From positions 1 through 64,000 of the forward strand of contig NZ_BAMS01000008.1 of NCBI RefSeq assembly GCF_000616095.1: 64,000 bases of DNA, written 5' to 3'. The stretch is from Sneathiella glossodoripedis JCM 23214. GTDB taxonomy: Bacteria; Pseudomonadota; Alphaproteobacteria; Sneathiellales; Sneathiellaceae. Position 1 is the first letter of the stretch, and every line of letters begins with the position of its first letter. Positions 18,669-27,636 of this stretch are shown piece by piece. The notes under the pieces were generated by a model. That model had not been told where the DNA came from. It saw only the letters and a list, made by a program, of their open reading frames with translations, and did not search any database. Position numbers and translations under genes: made by a program.

Positions 18669-20168
18669 TTATATAGTGTTGATTTCTTGTATTAGATCTT
18701 CAGCTGTGAGCGGTGTATTGCCAACAGTTGCTACTTGGCACCCAGACGCAATGGAGCCAATATATGCGGCTTCCCAAATTGAAGCACCACAGGCGAGCGC
18801 GAGTGAAGCGGACACCAGCATTGCATCTCCTGCTCCCGCCGGGTCTCTTGGAGAGTTACAAAAGGCTGGCAATCTATCAGTTATCCATTTAGACAATTCG
18901 GGGTGCCGAGACTGGATCAAAACGCCTTCTGGTCCAAGCGTTAGCAAAATATGATCTGGTTCGGATTTTTTAGCTAGTGCGTCCGCAATGCCGACGAGTC
19001 CACTATCATGGTCTTGAACAGCAAGTCTTGCTTCAATTTCAGTTGGTTTTATCAGCTGCATGTTATGAAAGCGAGCAATGTTGCCAATTTGAGACGAAGA
19101 CTGACTGTCCGCAACCATAGGTATATTTTTAGATTTGCAAACATTGATTATTCGATCTACAAGACTTTGCGGCAGAGCACCATAGTTGAAGTCTGAAAAA
19201 ACCAGTAGATCCAAGCTTTCGTGCAGCGCAATAAATCGATCAAACAATTGATCTTGAATGGCTGCATCAATTGCATGCTGTTTAAGCTTTGAAACACGCA
19301 ATAGTGTCTTTCCAGATGACCTGAAACGTTGTTTTAAGGTTGTAGGGCGACTTTGATCAGTTACCAGGAAAATATCTACACCGTAATCACTGATTTTTTT
19401 TATTGCATGTTTTGCTTCCTGGTCATCTCCAGCCACGGTCAAATATGATGTGTTCGCACCCAATCCTCTCGCGTGGCTGGCAACAATACCAGCACCGCCA
19501 ATGAATTTTTGTTCGTGTACAGGGGTAACAACAACAGTTGGGTCTTCCCGAGAAACTCCGAGAACGTCACAGGTCACATACTCATCAATTATTAAATCTC
19601 CAATCACGAGTACATTAAGTTTGCTAATTTGTGTGACCAGCTCTACGAGACGTTCTTTGTAAATTCCATGTCTATTGAGATATTTATGTGAAAAGTTAAG
19701 GTCAAACTTGGAAATTGATGGTCGGCTTTCTTCACGAATGAGGTCTATTGAAGAAAAGACGGCGTCGCCAGAACTGAAAAGTAGTTTTCCGCCAATTTTC
19801 TCAAGTGGTTCAGCTTCAATATTATGAAGTGTTTGGTGTTCTTTTCCTTTGACCACAAGGTTTGGTTTGAGTGTTTCAATGACAGTGGGTATGTCTTGCT
19901 CTACGATAAATGCGTGGGAGACAAAACTAATATCTTTTACATTATCTAATCGCAGCTCCGCTGGAATAAGAACACCTGGGTTGCCATCTGCGAGTACAGC
20001 TACCACGAGAATGTCACTGCAGTCTGCGGCAAATTTTAATAAGCGAAGATGCCCTGGATGAACTACGTTAAAATTGCCGGACACAAGCGCAATTTTGGTT
20101 TCTTTACCATGTTGTTCGCTTAAAGATTTTACAATGTCTAGATGCGCTTGAAGAGAGTTATTGGTCAT
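18669..20168 (-). CDS. Cytidylyltransferase-PfkB kinase fusion, HldE-like, reversed order
   Basis: A 499-residue two-domain protein. Residues 1-150 are a cytidylyltransferase-like domain with the HxGH motif in NVVHPGHLRLL and VVKGKEH. Residues 170-499 are a PfkB/ribokinase-fold kinase with FIGGAGIVASHARGLG and the catalytic Asp in DPAGAGDAML. HldE, which phosphorylates heptose 7-phosphate and adenylylates heptose 1-phosphate, has the kinase first; here the domains are swapped. With the SIS isomerase at 6.7 kb this suggests a heptose or related sugar. The start overlaps the alcohol dehydrogenase stop by eleven bases. Confidence 0.8.
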   Translation of the reverse strand: MTNNSLQAHLDIVKSLSEQHGKETKIALVSGNFNVVHPGHLRLLKFAADCSDILVVAVLADGNPGVLIPAELRLDNVKDISFVSHAFIVEQDIPTVIETLKPNLVVKGKEHQTLHNIEAEPLEKIGGKLLFSSGDAVFSSIDLIREESRPSISKFDLNFSHKYLNRHGIYKERLVELVTQISKLNVLVIGDLIIDEYVTCDVLGVSREDPTVVVTPVHEQKFIGGAGIVASHARGLGANTSYLTVAGDDQEAKHAIKKISDYGVDIFLVTDQSRPTTLKQRFRSSGKTLLRVSKLKQHAIDAAIQDQLFDRFIALHESLDLLVFSDFNYGALPQSLVDRIINVCKSKNIPMVADSQSSSQIGNIARFHNMQLIKPTEIEARLAVQDHDSGLVGIADALAKKSEPDHILLTLGPEGVLIQSRHPELSKWITDRLPAFCNSPRDPAGAGDAMLVSASLALACGASIWEAAYIGSIASGCQVATVGNTPLTAEDLIQEINTI

Positions 20169-21216
20169 TGTTTTCTAGTTCAGGGTTAATAGATAAAATC
20201 GGGCGCATTACCCTTCCCATTTCCAGGTCATCAAGGGCCGAATTAACGTTTTCAAGCGTATATTCCTTTGAAACCATTTTGTTTAATGGCAAGTCATGCT
20301 TTAATGACATTTGATGAAACAGTGGAATATGTGAGTCCGGTTTCGTCGCGCCTCCCCAGCTACCTCTAATTTGTTTGCCGTTAATAAGTTCAAAAGGGTC
20401 TAGAGAAATCTGTTCTCCAATTTCAGGATGTGATGCAAAAACACATAAACCACCTTTTCTTTTTACTGCATTGAAGGCAAGTTCAATCGTATTGCTTTTT
20501 CCTGCTGCATCTATTGCAATGTCAGCAAGCTGCCCTTCTGTTATTGATTGAATTTCATCTAAGGGAGTACTGCCTGATGCCAATATCGTATGTGTTGCCC
20601 CTATGGTTTTGGCAAAGTCAAGTTTGTCCTGTAGAGTGTCAATCGCGATTAATTTGCCAGGACTCTGACAACTTGCATACATTAGAGATAATGCACCTAT
20701 CCCTCCAATTCCGATTACAATTACAGTATCCCCAGGTTTAATGTTGACTTCGTTTATTGCAAGCCCTGCTCCGGTAGGAATAGCGCATCCATACAAAACC
20801 CCCAGTTTCATCGATAGGCCTTTAGGTAGTGGGGTAACTCTGTTCTCCGAAACGATTGACTTTTGACTGAAGGTTGTCACGCCTCCTGAGTTGAGGGGTT
20901 TTGAATTCCAACTGTAGATAGCGCCAGGTGCTTCTAACCCTTCACCTCTGATCCAACCAAGTATTACTTTGTCACCGGGTGCAACTTTAGTAACGCCAGC
21001 TCCGCATTTTCTCACGATAGCAGTTGCCTCATGCCCAAGCAAATGAGGCAGAAAGCGATCTTCACCTCGTTTACCACGGACTTCCATAAGTTGGCTATGG
21101 CAGACGCCGCTATAAGCAATTTCGACTTCAACTTGGCCTTTTTGCAGAGCAGGCAATTCAACGTCATCAACAACTTTTAAGGGTTGACCTGTTTCAAATA
21201 ATACGGCGGCTTTCAT
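20158..21216 (-). CDS. Medium-chain alcohol dehydrogenase, no structural-zinc site
   Basis: A 352-residue MDR-superfamily oxidoreductase. The catalytic-zinc ligands are seen in SGVCHSQ (Cys), HLLGHEA (His/Glu) and a later residue, and the NAD-binding loop is GIGGIGALSLMYA. The four-cysteine structural-zinc lobe usual after GDKV is absent and replaced by a Gly/Ser-rich stretch. It is the first gene of the long minus-strand operon that runs to 11992. Oxidation of a sugar alcohol or reduction of a ketosugar would fit the locus. Confidence 0.8.
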   Translation of the reverse strand: MKAAVLFETGQPLKVVDDVELPALQKGQVEVEIAYSGVCHSQLMEVRGKRGEDRFLPHLLGHEATAIVRKCGAGVTKVAPGDKVILGWIRGEGLEAPGAIYSWNSKPLNSGGVTTFSQKSIVSENRVTPLPKGLSMKLGVLYGCAIPTGAGLAINEVNIKPGDTVIVIGIGGIGALSLMYASCQSPGKLIAIDTLQDKLDFAKTIGATHTILASGSTPLDEIQSITEGQLADIAIDAAGKSNTIELAFNAVKRKGGLCVFASHPEIGEQISLDPFELINGKQIRGSWGGATKPDSHIPLFHQMSLKHDLPLNKMVSKEYTLENVNSALDDLEMGRVMRPILSINPELENNDQ

Positions 21217-21808
21217 TTATATCGTGCGCTGTTTGTTAATTATAAAATCAATTTGAACATATCAGGAAATAGCTTCATTTAAAGCGCAAATTAATTATTT
21301 ATTTACGCTCATTGAAGTGCCTTTAAAGGTCTAAATAGAACCCATTAATACACGCTAGAGTTTTCGGTGTTTCGTTAAAAATGTACTATTCGTTTCTTTG
21401 GATAAGCTGTTCGATTTATGTTGGTGCTATTATCTATCCACATCTGTTTCATTCTTGAAGTAGGTACAAACAGTCTAGTAGCCCGTTGGTTCCAGGTGGA
21501 AGGTGTGTCCACTCGACCAATGAAACGGAAACAGGTGATAACAGATGCGCAAGATATAGTTAGGGTACCTCGTGCAGATTGGTTTGCTTAGTCAATAGTT
21601 TGACCACTCTGTGTTTTAGTGAGTTCGCGTACATTGAAGTAGTCTTGTGAAAAGCAGGACAAAAGATCCTTTGTTTCTCTGTATTTTATCATACGAGTAA
21701 GCGGGTAATGCTATTGAAGAGCCAGATAGTGTGTCTTTCCTGTTCATTTTCTGTATCCGGTGGTATGAACTTGGTTTCGACAATACAGGCAATAAAAAGG
21801 AAAAGAAG
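21217..21808. other. Intergenic region with one short unrecognised ORF
   Basis: A 590-base AT-rich divergent region between the glycan operon and thiolase. The only ORF of note runs on the plus strand from an ATG at 21418 to a TAG at 21589-21591 (57 residues). Its second half (SLVARWFQVEGVSTRPMKRK and onward) reads like real protein, but its start has no ribosome site. It may be a remnant of a gene at the cluster edge. No tRNA or transposase was found. Confidence 0.35.
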
Positions 21809-23020
21809 ATGCTGGAAGATGTTGTGATTTGCGAACCCGTTCGGACTCCGGTCGGGCGATTTGGGGGACAGTTTAAAGATTTGCAGGCGCATGAGCTGGG
21901 TAAAACCGTTGTTAAAGGGCTGCTTGAGAGATGCGAAGGTATTGCAGATCAGGTTGATGATGTGATTTTTGCGCAATGTTATCCGTCTATGGATGCGCCA
22001 GCAGTAGGGCGGGTCGTTGCCCTTGACGCGGGGCTTCCGATTACGACAGGCGGCTATCAGATTGATCGACGTTGCGGGTCAGGTCTGCAAGCTGTAATTA
22101 ACGCTGTTATGCAGGTCGCGACAGGTGGGTCAACGTTGGTGATTGCAGGCGGCGCGGAATCCATGTCCAACGCCCCCTTTTATTCGACTGCGGGGAGATG
22201 GGGGGTGAAGGGAACGGCTATGACATTCCATGACGCACTAGCCCGTGGGCGCGTTACAGCGGGTGGTATTAATTTCCCGGTGCCAGGGGGTATGTTGGAA
22301 ACCGCTGAAAATCTTCGTAAAAGCCATGCTATCTCACGTGAAGAGCAAGATCGTTTTTCGGTAGAGTCCCATCGCCGGGCTGTAGCGGCTCAAAACTCCG
22401 GTCGTTTTGATGAAGAAATCATACCAGTGACGGTTTCGGGTCGTAAGGGGGATACCGTTTACTCAAAGGATGAACATCCGCGTGCTGATGTTTCGATGGA
22501 GGCTATGGGAAAACTACGTCCAATCCGTGGAAGAGAAGATCCTGATGCTACAGTGACAGCCGGTAACGCAAGCGGGCAAAATGACGGAGCTTCAGCCTGT
22601 ATCGTGACCACTCGAAAAGTTGCCGATGAACTAGGACTGAACGCTTTTGCGACTATGGTAAGTTGGGCTGTCGCAGGGGTCGGGCCGGAAGTCATGGGAA
22701 TTGGCCCTGTACCTGCGACAGAAAAGGCGTTGGCGAGAGCTGAGCTGTCATTGAGTGACATTGATCTGATTGAACTGAATGAAGCGTTTGCAGCTCAAGC
22801 ACTTGCCGTTACCAAGGACTGGAATTTGTCAAATTCGGATTATGACCGTTTGAATGTTAACGGGTCTGGAATTTCTCTAGGGCATCCGGTTGGAGCAACG
22901 GGAGGCCGTATTTTGGCGAGCTTGCTGCGTGAGATGAATAGACGTGAAGTTGATTATGGGTTGGAAACTATGTGCATTGGCGGTGGTCAGGGATTGGCTG
23001 CTATTTTCAAGCGGATTTAG
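21809..23020 (+). CDS. Acetyl-CoA acyltransferase (thiolase)
   Basis: A 403-residue thiolase II. The nucleophilic Cys lies in DRRCGSGLQA, the conserved His in LGHPVGATGGR and the second Cys in CIGGGQG near the C-terminus. The frame is open further upstream, but the ATG at 21809 follows AAAAGGAAAAGAAG and gives the family N-terminus (VICEPVRTPVGRFGG). It cleaves 3-ketoacyl-CoA in beta-oxidation or condenses two acetyl-CoA. It stands alone and is closed by a strong terminator; PhaA/AtoB versus FadA roles cannot be separated here. Confidence 0.9.
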   Translation: MLEDVVICEPVRTPVGRFGGQFKDLQAHELGKTVVKGLLERCEGIADQVDDVIFAQCYPSMDAPAVGRVVALDAGLPITTGGYQIDRRCGSGLQAVINAVMQVATGGSTLVIAGGAESMSNAPFYSTAGRWGVKGTAMTFHDALARGRVTAGGINFPVPGGMLETAENLRKSHAISREEQDRFSVESHRRAVAAQNSGRFDEEIIPVTVSGRKGDTVYSKDEHPRADVSMEAMGKLRPIRGREDPDATVTAGNASGQNDGASACIVTTRKVADELGLNAFATMVSWAVAGVGPEVMGIGPVPATEKALARAELSLSDIDLIELNEAFAAQALAVTKDWNLSNSDYDRLNVNGSGISLGHPVGATGGRILASLLREMNRREVDYGLETMCIGGGQGLAAIFKRI

Positions 23021-23031
23021 AACGCCCCAAA

Positions 23032-23067
23032 TTAAAGAGGCGCGGCATCGGCACCGCGCCTCTTTAA
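23032..23067 (+). terminator. Rho-independent terminator after thiolase
   Basis: A 14-base-pair stem, TTAAAGAGGCGCGG with its exact complement, around an 8-base loop begins 12 bases after the thiolase stop. It is very stable and roughly symmetric in A/T flanks. Confidence 0.85.
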
Positions 23068-23290
23068 TAGAATAAGCATGATATCTTCTGAAAAGTGATC
23101 AGTTTCAAGTAACGATACGTACTCAAAAAGACCGGCTTGCTTGAGGCGTAGTATGCGGGCCTCTTGTCTTGTTTATTGTCAAAATATATTTGTAAATAAA
23201 TTATTAAATAACAAATCTATATTGATAATATCAGCGTATTGAAGTGCAATCCACCAAATGGGAGTGGGTAAACTTAACGGAGAGCACTCA

Positions 23291-23851
23291 ATGAAAATGC
23301 ATAAATCACTGATTGTGGCAATTTCTGCCACAGCCCTGCTAACAACTGCCTGCGCTGCAGTATCAGATAATCCTGAAGTTGGCGGCGCACCAATGTATGA
23401 AGATAAAACCATTGTAGAAAATGCGCTCAATTCCAATGATCATACGACGTTGGTCGCAGCTGTAAAGGCGGCCGGATTGGTAGATACTCTGCAGAGTGAC
23501 GGTCCGTTTACCGTGTTTGCCCCCACCAATGCTGCTTTTGACAAATTGCCAAGTGGTACAGTCGAGACATTGTTGAAGCCGGAAAATAAAGCAACTTTAC
23601 AAAAGATTCTGACCTGTCACGTTATCGCTGCAAAAGCCCTTTCAGAACCAATTAAAAAGATGATTGATCAGGATAAAGGGGCACTACCGGTCAAAACAGT
23701 CGGTGGATGTGAATTCACGGCAATGTATAGCGGTGACAAAATCATGCTCAAAGATGGTCAGGGAAATATTGCAAACGTCACAATTAAAGATGTGAAGCAA
23801 TCCAACGGTGTTATTCACGTAATTGACACAGTTTTATTGCCTGAATCCTGA
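23291..23851 (+). CDS. Fasciclin (FAS1) domain lipoprotein
   Basis: About 186 residues. The N-terminus is a lipoprotein signal (LLTTAC lipobox, Cys near residue 21). It is followed by one FAS1 domain with the H1 motif FTVFAPTNAAFDKLP and the H2-like IHVIDTVLLP at the end. The ATG at 23291 follows GGAGAG; an upstream in-frame start lacks one. FAS1 lipoproteins are exported, often stress- or biofilm-linked, and mediate adhesion. Monocistronic, with its own terminator. Confidence 0.85.
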   Translation: MKMHKSLIVAISATALLTTACAAVSDNPEVGGAPMYEDKTIVENALNSNDHTTLVAAVKAAGLVDTLQSDGPFTVFAPTNAAFDKLPSGTVETLLKPENKATLQKILTCHVIAAKALSEPIKKMIDQDKGALPVKTVGGCEFTAMYSGDKIMLKDGQGNIANVTIKDVKQSNGVIHVIDTVLLPES

Positions 23852-23871
23852 TATCGGTCATAATCGGTTCA

Positions 23872-23907
23872 AGAGGCTGCATTTACACAAAAGCAGCCTC
23901 TTTTTTT
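23872..23907 (+). terminator. Rho-independent terminator after FAS1 gene
   Basis: AGAGGCTGC pairs with GCAGCCTCT across a 12-base loop and is followed by a T run. It ends the fasciclin transcript just before the convergent hutF gene. Confidence 0.85.
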
Positions 23908-23926
23908 GAAAAACTGTTGTCGGAAA

Positions 23927-25302
23927 TTAAATCAAATTCCTCAGTTCGCGGATGGTTTTGTGGAACAATTGGCGAAAATCATTCCGTTTTACATGCTGTC
24001 CGTCTTTAACCATATGGCGTCCTGCGGAAATCACATCTTTTATTAGTTCATCCTTTGACGCAAATATCCAACTATCAAGAATGTAATCATTCTCAAGGGA
24101 CAGCAGGTCGATGTGGGCGTTATCCAGAGAAATAAAATCAGCCAAATAGCCTGTGGCAATCTTTCCTGTTTTTCGCCCCACGGCTTGGGCACCCCCTGTT
24201 ATTGCAGCATCAAAGAGTGTTCGCCCAGTCGATTGGTTGTTGGTGCTTAGCATTGCACGTTGTCTATGATGTAGTCGCTGTGAATATTCGAGCATTCTTA
24301 ATTCATGAACAAAACTGACGGAAATATTGGAATCCGTACCAACCCCAATAGCGCCACCTTTGGATAGAAAATCGACACAGGGAAAAATCCCATCTCCCAG
24401 ATTGGCTTCAGTAACTGGGCATAAACCTGCAATGGCCCCGCTTTGTGCTAAGGCATCAACCTCGAACTCACTCAGGTGTGTTGCGTGGACGAGGCACCAT
24501 CTAGAGTCCACATCGGTTTGTTCCATGAGCCATTCGACCGGTCTGGCACCGAAAGCGTTTTCAATTTCTTCTATCTCTGCGATCTGCTCGGCTATATGAA
24601 TGTGAACCGGAACGTTTGTGTAGTTTTTTACCAAGTGACCGAGGCTGCTTAATGAGGTCGCACGCAAAGAATGTGGCGCAATACCCAGGTGGAAGTCGCT
24701 AATTGCAGAGTCACCATAATTGCGGGCCTGTTCCCATAGTTTGTCATAGGTATCCGTAGTATTTCCAAACCTTAATTGACCATCCGTCAGCGGACGTCCA
24801 TCCACGCCACCTTGTTCATAAAATACTGGAAGGAGCGTCAGGCCTATTCCAGATTGGCAGGCTGCGTCAGTAACAGTGTTGGCCATCTCGGCAACGTTGG
24901 AATAATGGGATCCATCGGTCTGATGGTGAATATAGTGAAACTCACCAAGACTGGCGTAACCTGCTTCCATCATTTCCATTTGCACAAAGCAGTTAATCGC
25001 ATACATGTGCTCTGGCGTCAGATGTTCCAAAAAGGCATACATCAATTTTCGCCATGTCCAGAAGCTGTCGTTTCCCTGTCCGCTTCGAAATTCGGTCAAT
25101 CCTGCCAGTGCTCTTTGAAAGCCATGGTATGTAGATTGGCAGGGGCAGACAGTAAGGACACGTTACCCAGGTTTATATCCGACTTGGCCGCTTTGGTATC
25201 AGAAGTAACATTTTCTATGACGCCGGTTTCGGAGACCTGGATACGGACATTTTGCGACCAGCCTTCGGGTAGAAGTGCAGATTTTGTGAAAAAGTTGGTC
25301 AT
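23927..25302 (-). pseudogene. hutF: Formimidoylglutamate deiminase HutF, frameshifted
   Basis: HutF hydrolyses N-formimino-glutamate to N-formylglutamate and ammonia in histidine breakdown. The first 68 residues lie in one frame (25302 back to 25096) and the amidohydrolase body in another (23927-25099). Adding one G to the GG at 25126-25127 (a C on the coding strand) restores NLHTHGFQRALAGLTEF, including the metal-binding HxH motif that the shifted frame loses. The rest is intact, with HIAEQIAEIEE, LVHATHLS and VGTDSNIS. A single-base sequencing deletion is the simplest explanation. Divergent from hutG. Confidence 0.85.
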
Positions 25303-25333
25303 TTGGCAGTAGCTTCTTGAAAAATGCGTCTAA

Positions 25334-25347
25334 TATGTACATACATA
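25334..25347. promoter_or_regulatory. HutC/GntR-type operator palindrome
   Basis: TATGTA and TACATA form a perfect inverted repeat with a 2-base centre in the 108-base divergent region between hutF and hutG. HutC, a GntR-family repressor induced by urocanate, binds TGTATA-type palindromes of this size, so this is a plausible hut operator. No hutC gene is in the window. Confidence 0.5.
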
Positions 25348-25410
25348 ATTGAGTTTCCAGATTGAGGCAATACCGCTTTGGTGAGAGCAGAGGCGTGAGG
25401 AGAGTAAATT

Positions 25411-26211
25411 ATGCAGGCAGTTTCCATAAAAGAAGGCAATTCACCCGTTATTCTCGCTTTCCCTCATGTAGGATTGCATGTCCCTGCTGAGATTTTTGGT
25501 CGGCTGAACGAAGTGGGGAAAAGACTGGCAGATACTGACTGGCATGTCGATAAACTGTATGACGGCTTGCTACCGAGCGCTACATCTGTGGTGGCAAACT
25601 TCCACAGATATGTTGTAGATGCGAATAGAGCGCCAGATGGCGCTAGTTTGTATCCAGGGCAAAATACAACTGAATTGTGTCCAACCACTGATTTTGAGGG
25701 GGCAAAAATCTGGAGAGATGGATGTGAGCCTACGAATGTAGAAATTGAAGAACGCAGAGTTAATTTCCATCAAAAATATCATGAGGGAGTGAAGGCGCAG
25801 ATTGAACGAGTATACAATCAGTTTGGATGCGTAATTCTGTACGATTGTCATTCGATACGATCACAAATTCCTTATCTGTTCGACGGAAATCTTCCAGATT
25901 TTAACATTGGCACTAATCAAGGAGTGACATGTGCTTCTATATTGGAGGAGCATGTCGTTGACGTTTGTGGTCAGGCAAGTGGGTTTACACATGTGGTGAA
26001 CGGACGCTTTAAGGGAGGTTGGACAACACGGCATTATGCTCGGCCCGAGCAAAATATTCATGTTATCCAGATGGAACTGTCACAAGCTACCTACATGCTC
26101 GAGCAGGAACCATGGACATATATGGAAGATAAAGCGAAGAAAATAAGGCCAGTTTTACAGACCATTTTAACGGGGCTCGAAAAACTGGCTCATCAAGAAT
26201 TGATCAAATAA
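25411..26211 (+). CDS. hutG: N-formylglutamate amidohydrolase HutG
   Basis: A 266-residue member of the N-formylglutamate amidohydrolase family, which releases formate and glutamate as the last step of the five-step histidine pathway. Family signs are FPHVGLHVP at the N-terminus, DANRAPDGASLYPGQNTT, ILYDCHSIRS (His/Asp metal site) and RFKGGWTTRHYARP. It is divergent from hutF, which makes its substrate. The other hut genes (hutH, hutU, hutI) are not in the window. Confidence 0.9.
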   Translation: MQAVSIKEGNSPVILAFPHVGLHVPAEIFGRLNEVGKRLADTDWHVDKLYDGLLPSATSVVANFHRYVVDANRAPDGASLYPGQNTTELCPTTDFEGAKIWRDGCEPTNVEIEERRVNFHQKYHEGVKAQIERVYNQFGCVILYDCHSIRSQIPYLFDGNLPDFNIGTNQGVTCASILEEHVVDVCGQASGFTHVVNGRFKGGWTTRHYARPEQNIHVIQMELSQATYMLEQEPWTYMEDKAKKIRPVLQTILTGLEKLAHQELIK

Positions 26212-26218
26212 ACGATTA

Positions 26219-26893
26219 TTATATCCCGATCAACGGCTGAAGCAAACGACTGAAAAAGCCTTTAAATTTCAGCGGAGAATCTGTGGCTATCAAGCAAATG
26301 CAATCCTGATCTGTGTCTGCAACGGGTTGATGATGAAGGTTGTCATCAAGGTCTGCCAAGTCGCCTTGCGCAAAGCGTCCTACCTCATCTATGTAGGAGC
26401 CGCGCAAAATTAACGTAAGCTCTTGCCCAGAGTGGCTATGTTCCACCATTACCATACCCGGTGAAATTTTGAGTAGTCTCAAGGCTCCTTTACCATCTGG
26501 ATTGGCAAAACCTTTCAAAGGATAATGGCTTATGCCAGGTACCAATCTTTTCCAAGGGATGTCGTCAAGCTCGCATGGAAGAATGTTTCTAAGTGGCTTT
26601 GGTACCTGCTTTTCATCGGTTGTTTGCAGGGTAAGATTTTCCGGCTTTATAGACGAGGCCTCTTGCGGAAGTTGAGTAATTTCGTCAATAATCGAGAGGT
26701 CTAAGCCGGAACCGAAATCTGGCTCTAAGACCTCTAGTTCCGCGGCACCTGCGGCGAAAATAAACTCCAACTGGTTTCGGCATTTCGGACAAATCGCGAG
26801 ATGAGTAGCTGCGACAACGGAAAGAGTACTTGCAAGGGTTCCGTTTGCATAAGCAAGTAGGGTGTCATCACTTAGGTGGTGGCGAATTGTCAT
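26219..26893 (-). CDS. chrR: ChrR-type zinc-binding anti-sigma factor
   Basis: A 224-residue anti-sigma factor. The zinc ligands of the N-terminal domain are His6, His31, Cys35 and Cys38, in exactly the spacing known for Rhodobacter sphaeroides ChrR. The C-terminal half is a cupin domain with the metal-binding EHSHSGQELTLIL motif. ChrR holds RpoE inactive until singlet oxygen or organic hydroperoxide triggers its turnover. The gene overlaps rpoE by four bases (ATGA), so the two are made together. Confidence 0.92.
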   Translation of the reverse strand: MTIRHHLSDDTLLAYANGTLASTLSVVAATHLAICPKCRNQLEFIFAAGAAELEVLEPDFGSGLDLSIIDEITQLPQEASSIKPENLTLQTTDEKQVPKPLRNILPCELDDIPWKRLVPGISHYPLKGFANPDGKGALRLLKISPGMVMVEHSHSGQELTLILRGSYIDEVGRFAQGDLADLDDNLHHQPVADTDQDCICLIATDSPLKFKGFFSRLLQPLIGI

Positions 26894-27483
26894 GACAGCT
26901 TCTCCACTTCGTTACGAATTTTACCAAATGCCAGTCGAATACGCGACTTTACAGTACCGAGTGGCAAATCCAGTTCAGCTGAAATTTCAGCGTGGGATTT
27001 ATCTTCAAAAAATGACATCTTAATAATCTGAGCCTGATCACTTGATAATACTTGCATTGCTGCCCGGATGAGCCGCTCATCCTGTATACGATTTACTGAG
27101 TCCTCTCCTGTCTCTGGAGGATCCGGGACGAAACTGGGATCTTCTGGGTCTGGTTTCGGGCGCGTTTCTTTTCTAATACGGTCAATTCTGGCGTTTTTCG
27201 CAACAGAATATATCCAGGTATTCGCTGATGACTTTGCCGGGTTGAATAAAGAAGCTTTTCTCCAGACTTTAATTAAAGTCTCTTGCAAAATTTCATCCGC
27301 TTCGCTTTGACTCTGGCCTGTTTTCACCAGATATGCTTTCAACTTTGGACCCATTTCCAAATAAATCCGCTTAAAAGCTTCCTTATCAGCGGACGAGCCA
27401 ACAGCGAACAGGTCCTTGTCCAGTTCACTCCTCAAGTTACTCGGACAGCCGTGATGGTTTTCAAAACCATTGGATGACGCCAT
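26890..27483 (-). CDS. rpoE: ECF11-type RNA polymerase sigma factor RpoE
   Basis: About 197 residues of extracytoplasmic-function sigma factor. Region 2 contains ADEILQETLIKVWRKASLF and TWIYSVAKNARID; region 4 ends with EISAELDLPLGTVKSRIRL. Pairing with ChrR marks it as the singlet-oxygen sigma factor group. An in-frame TTG at 27501 is possible, but the ATG at 27483 is favoured. A TGATCC-N18-TATATC promoter upstream implies that it drives its own transcription. Confidence 0.92.
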   Translation of the reverse strand: MASSNGFENHHGCPSNLRSELDKDLFAVGSSADKEAFKRIYLEMGPKLKAYLVKTGQSQSEADEILQETLIKVWRKASLFNPAKSSANTWIYSVAKNARIDRIRKETRPKPDPEDPSFVPDPPETGEDSVNRIQDERLIRAAMQVLSSDQAQIIKMSFFEDKSHAEISAELDLPLGTVKSRIRLAFGKIRNEVEKLS

Positions 27484-27533
27484 TTTCAAGACCGCTTTCA
27501 ATTAGAACTACCTTCTGCAGAGTTCATGATACA

Positions 27534-27563
27534 GATATACGGTGAGAATATAAGTGTGGATCA
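27534..27563 (-). promoter_or_regulatory. RpoE-dependent autoregulatory promoter
   Basis: On the minus strand, TGATCC (27563-27558), an 18-base spacer and TATATC (27539-27534) match the known ECF11 promoter form TGATCC-N18-TA-rich. It lies about 50 bases before the rpoE ATG and back-to-back with a second such promoter facing the other way. Confidence 0.75.
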
Positions 27564-27577
27564 CATATAAAAACTGA

Positions 27578-27607
27578 TGATCCAAAGTCTGGGGTGCAGC
27601 GTAATAG
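27578..27607 (+). promoter_or_regulatory. RpoE-dependent promoter of the flavoprotein operon
   Basis: TGATCC at 27578-27583, exactly 18 bases, then TAATAG at 27602-27607, the same pattern as the rpoE promoter on the other strand. It drives the flavoprotein/DUF1365/cyclopropane-synthase operon. Its position also excludes the upstream start at 27577 for the flavoprotein gene. Confidence 0.75.
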
Positions 27608-27636
27608 TGAATAAGTTAAATCAGTCGGGGACACGG

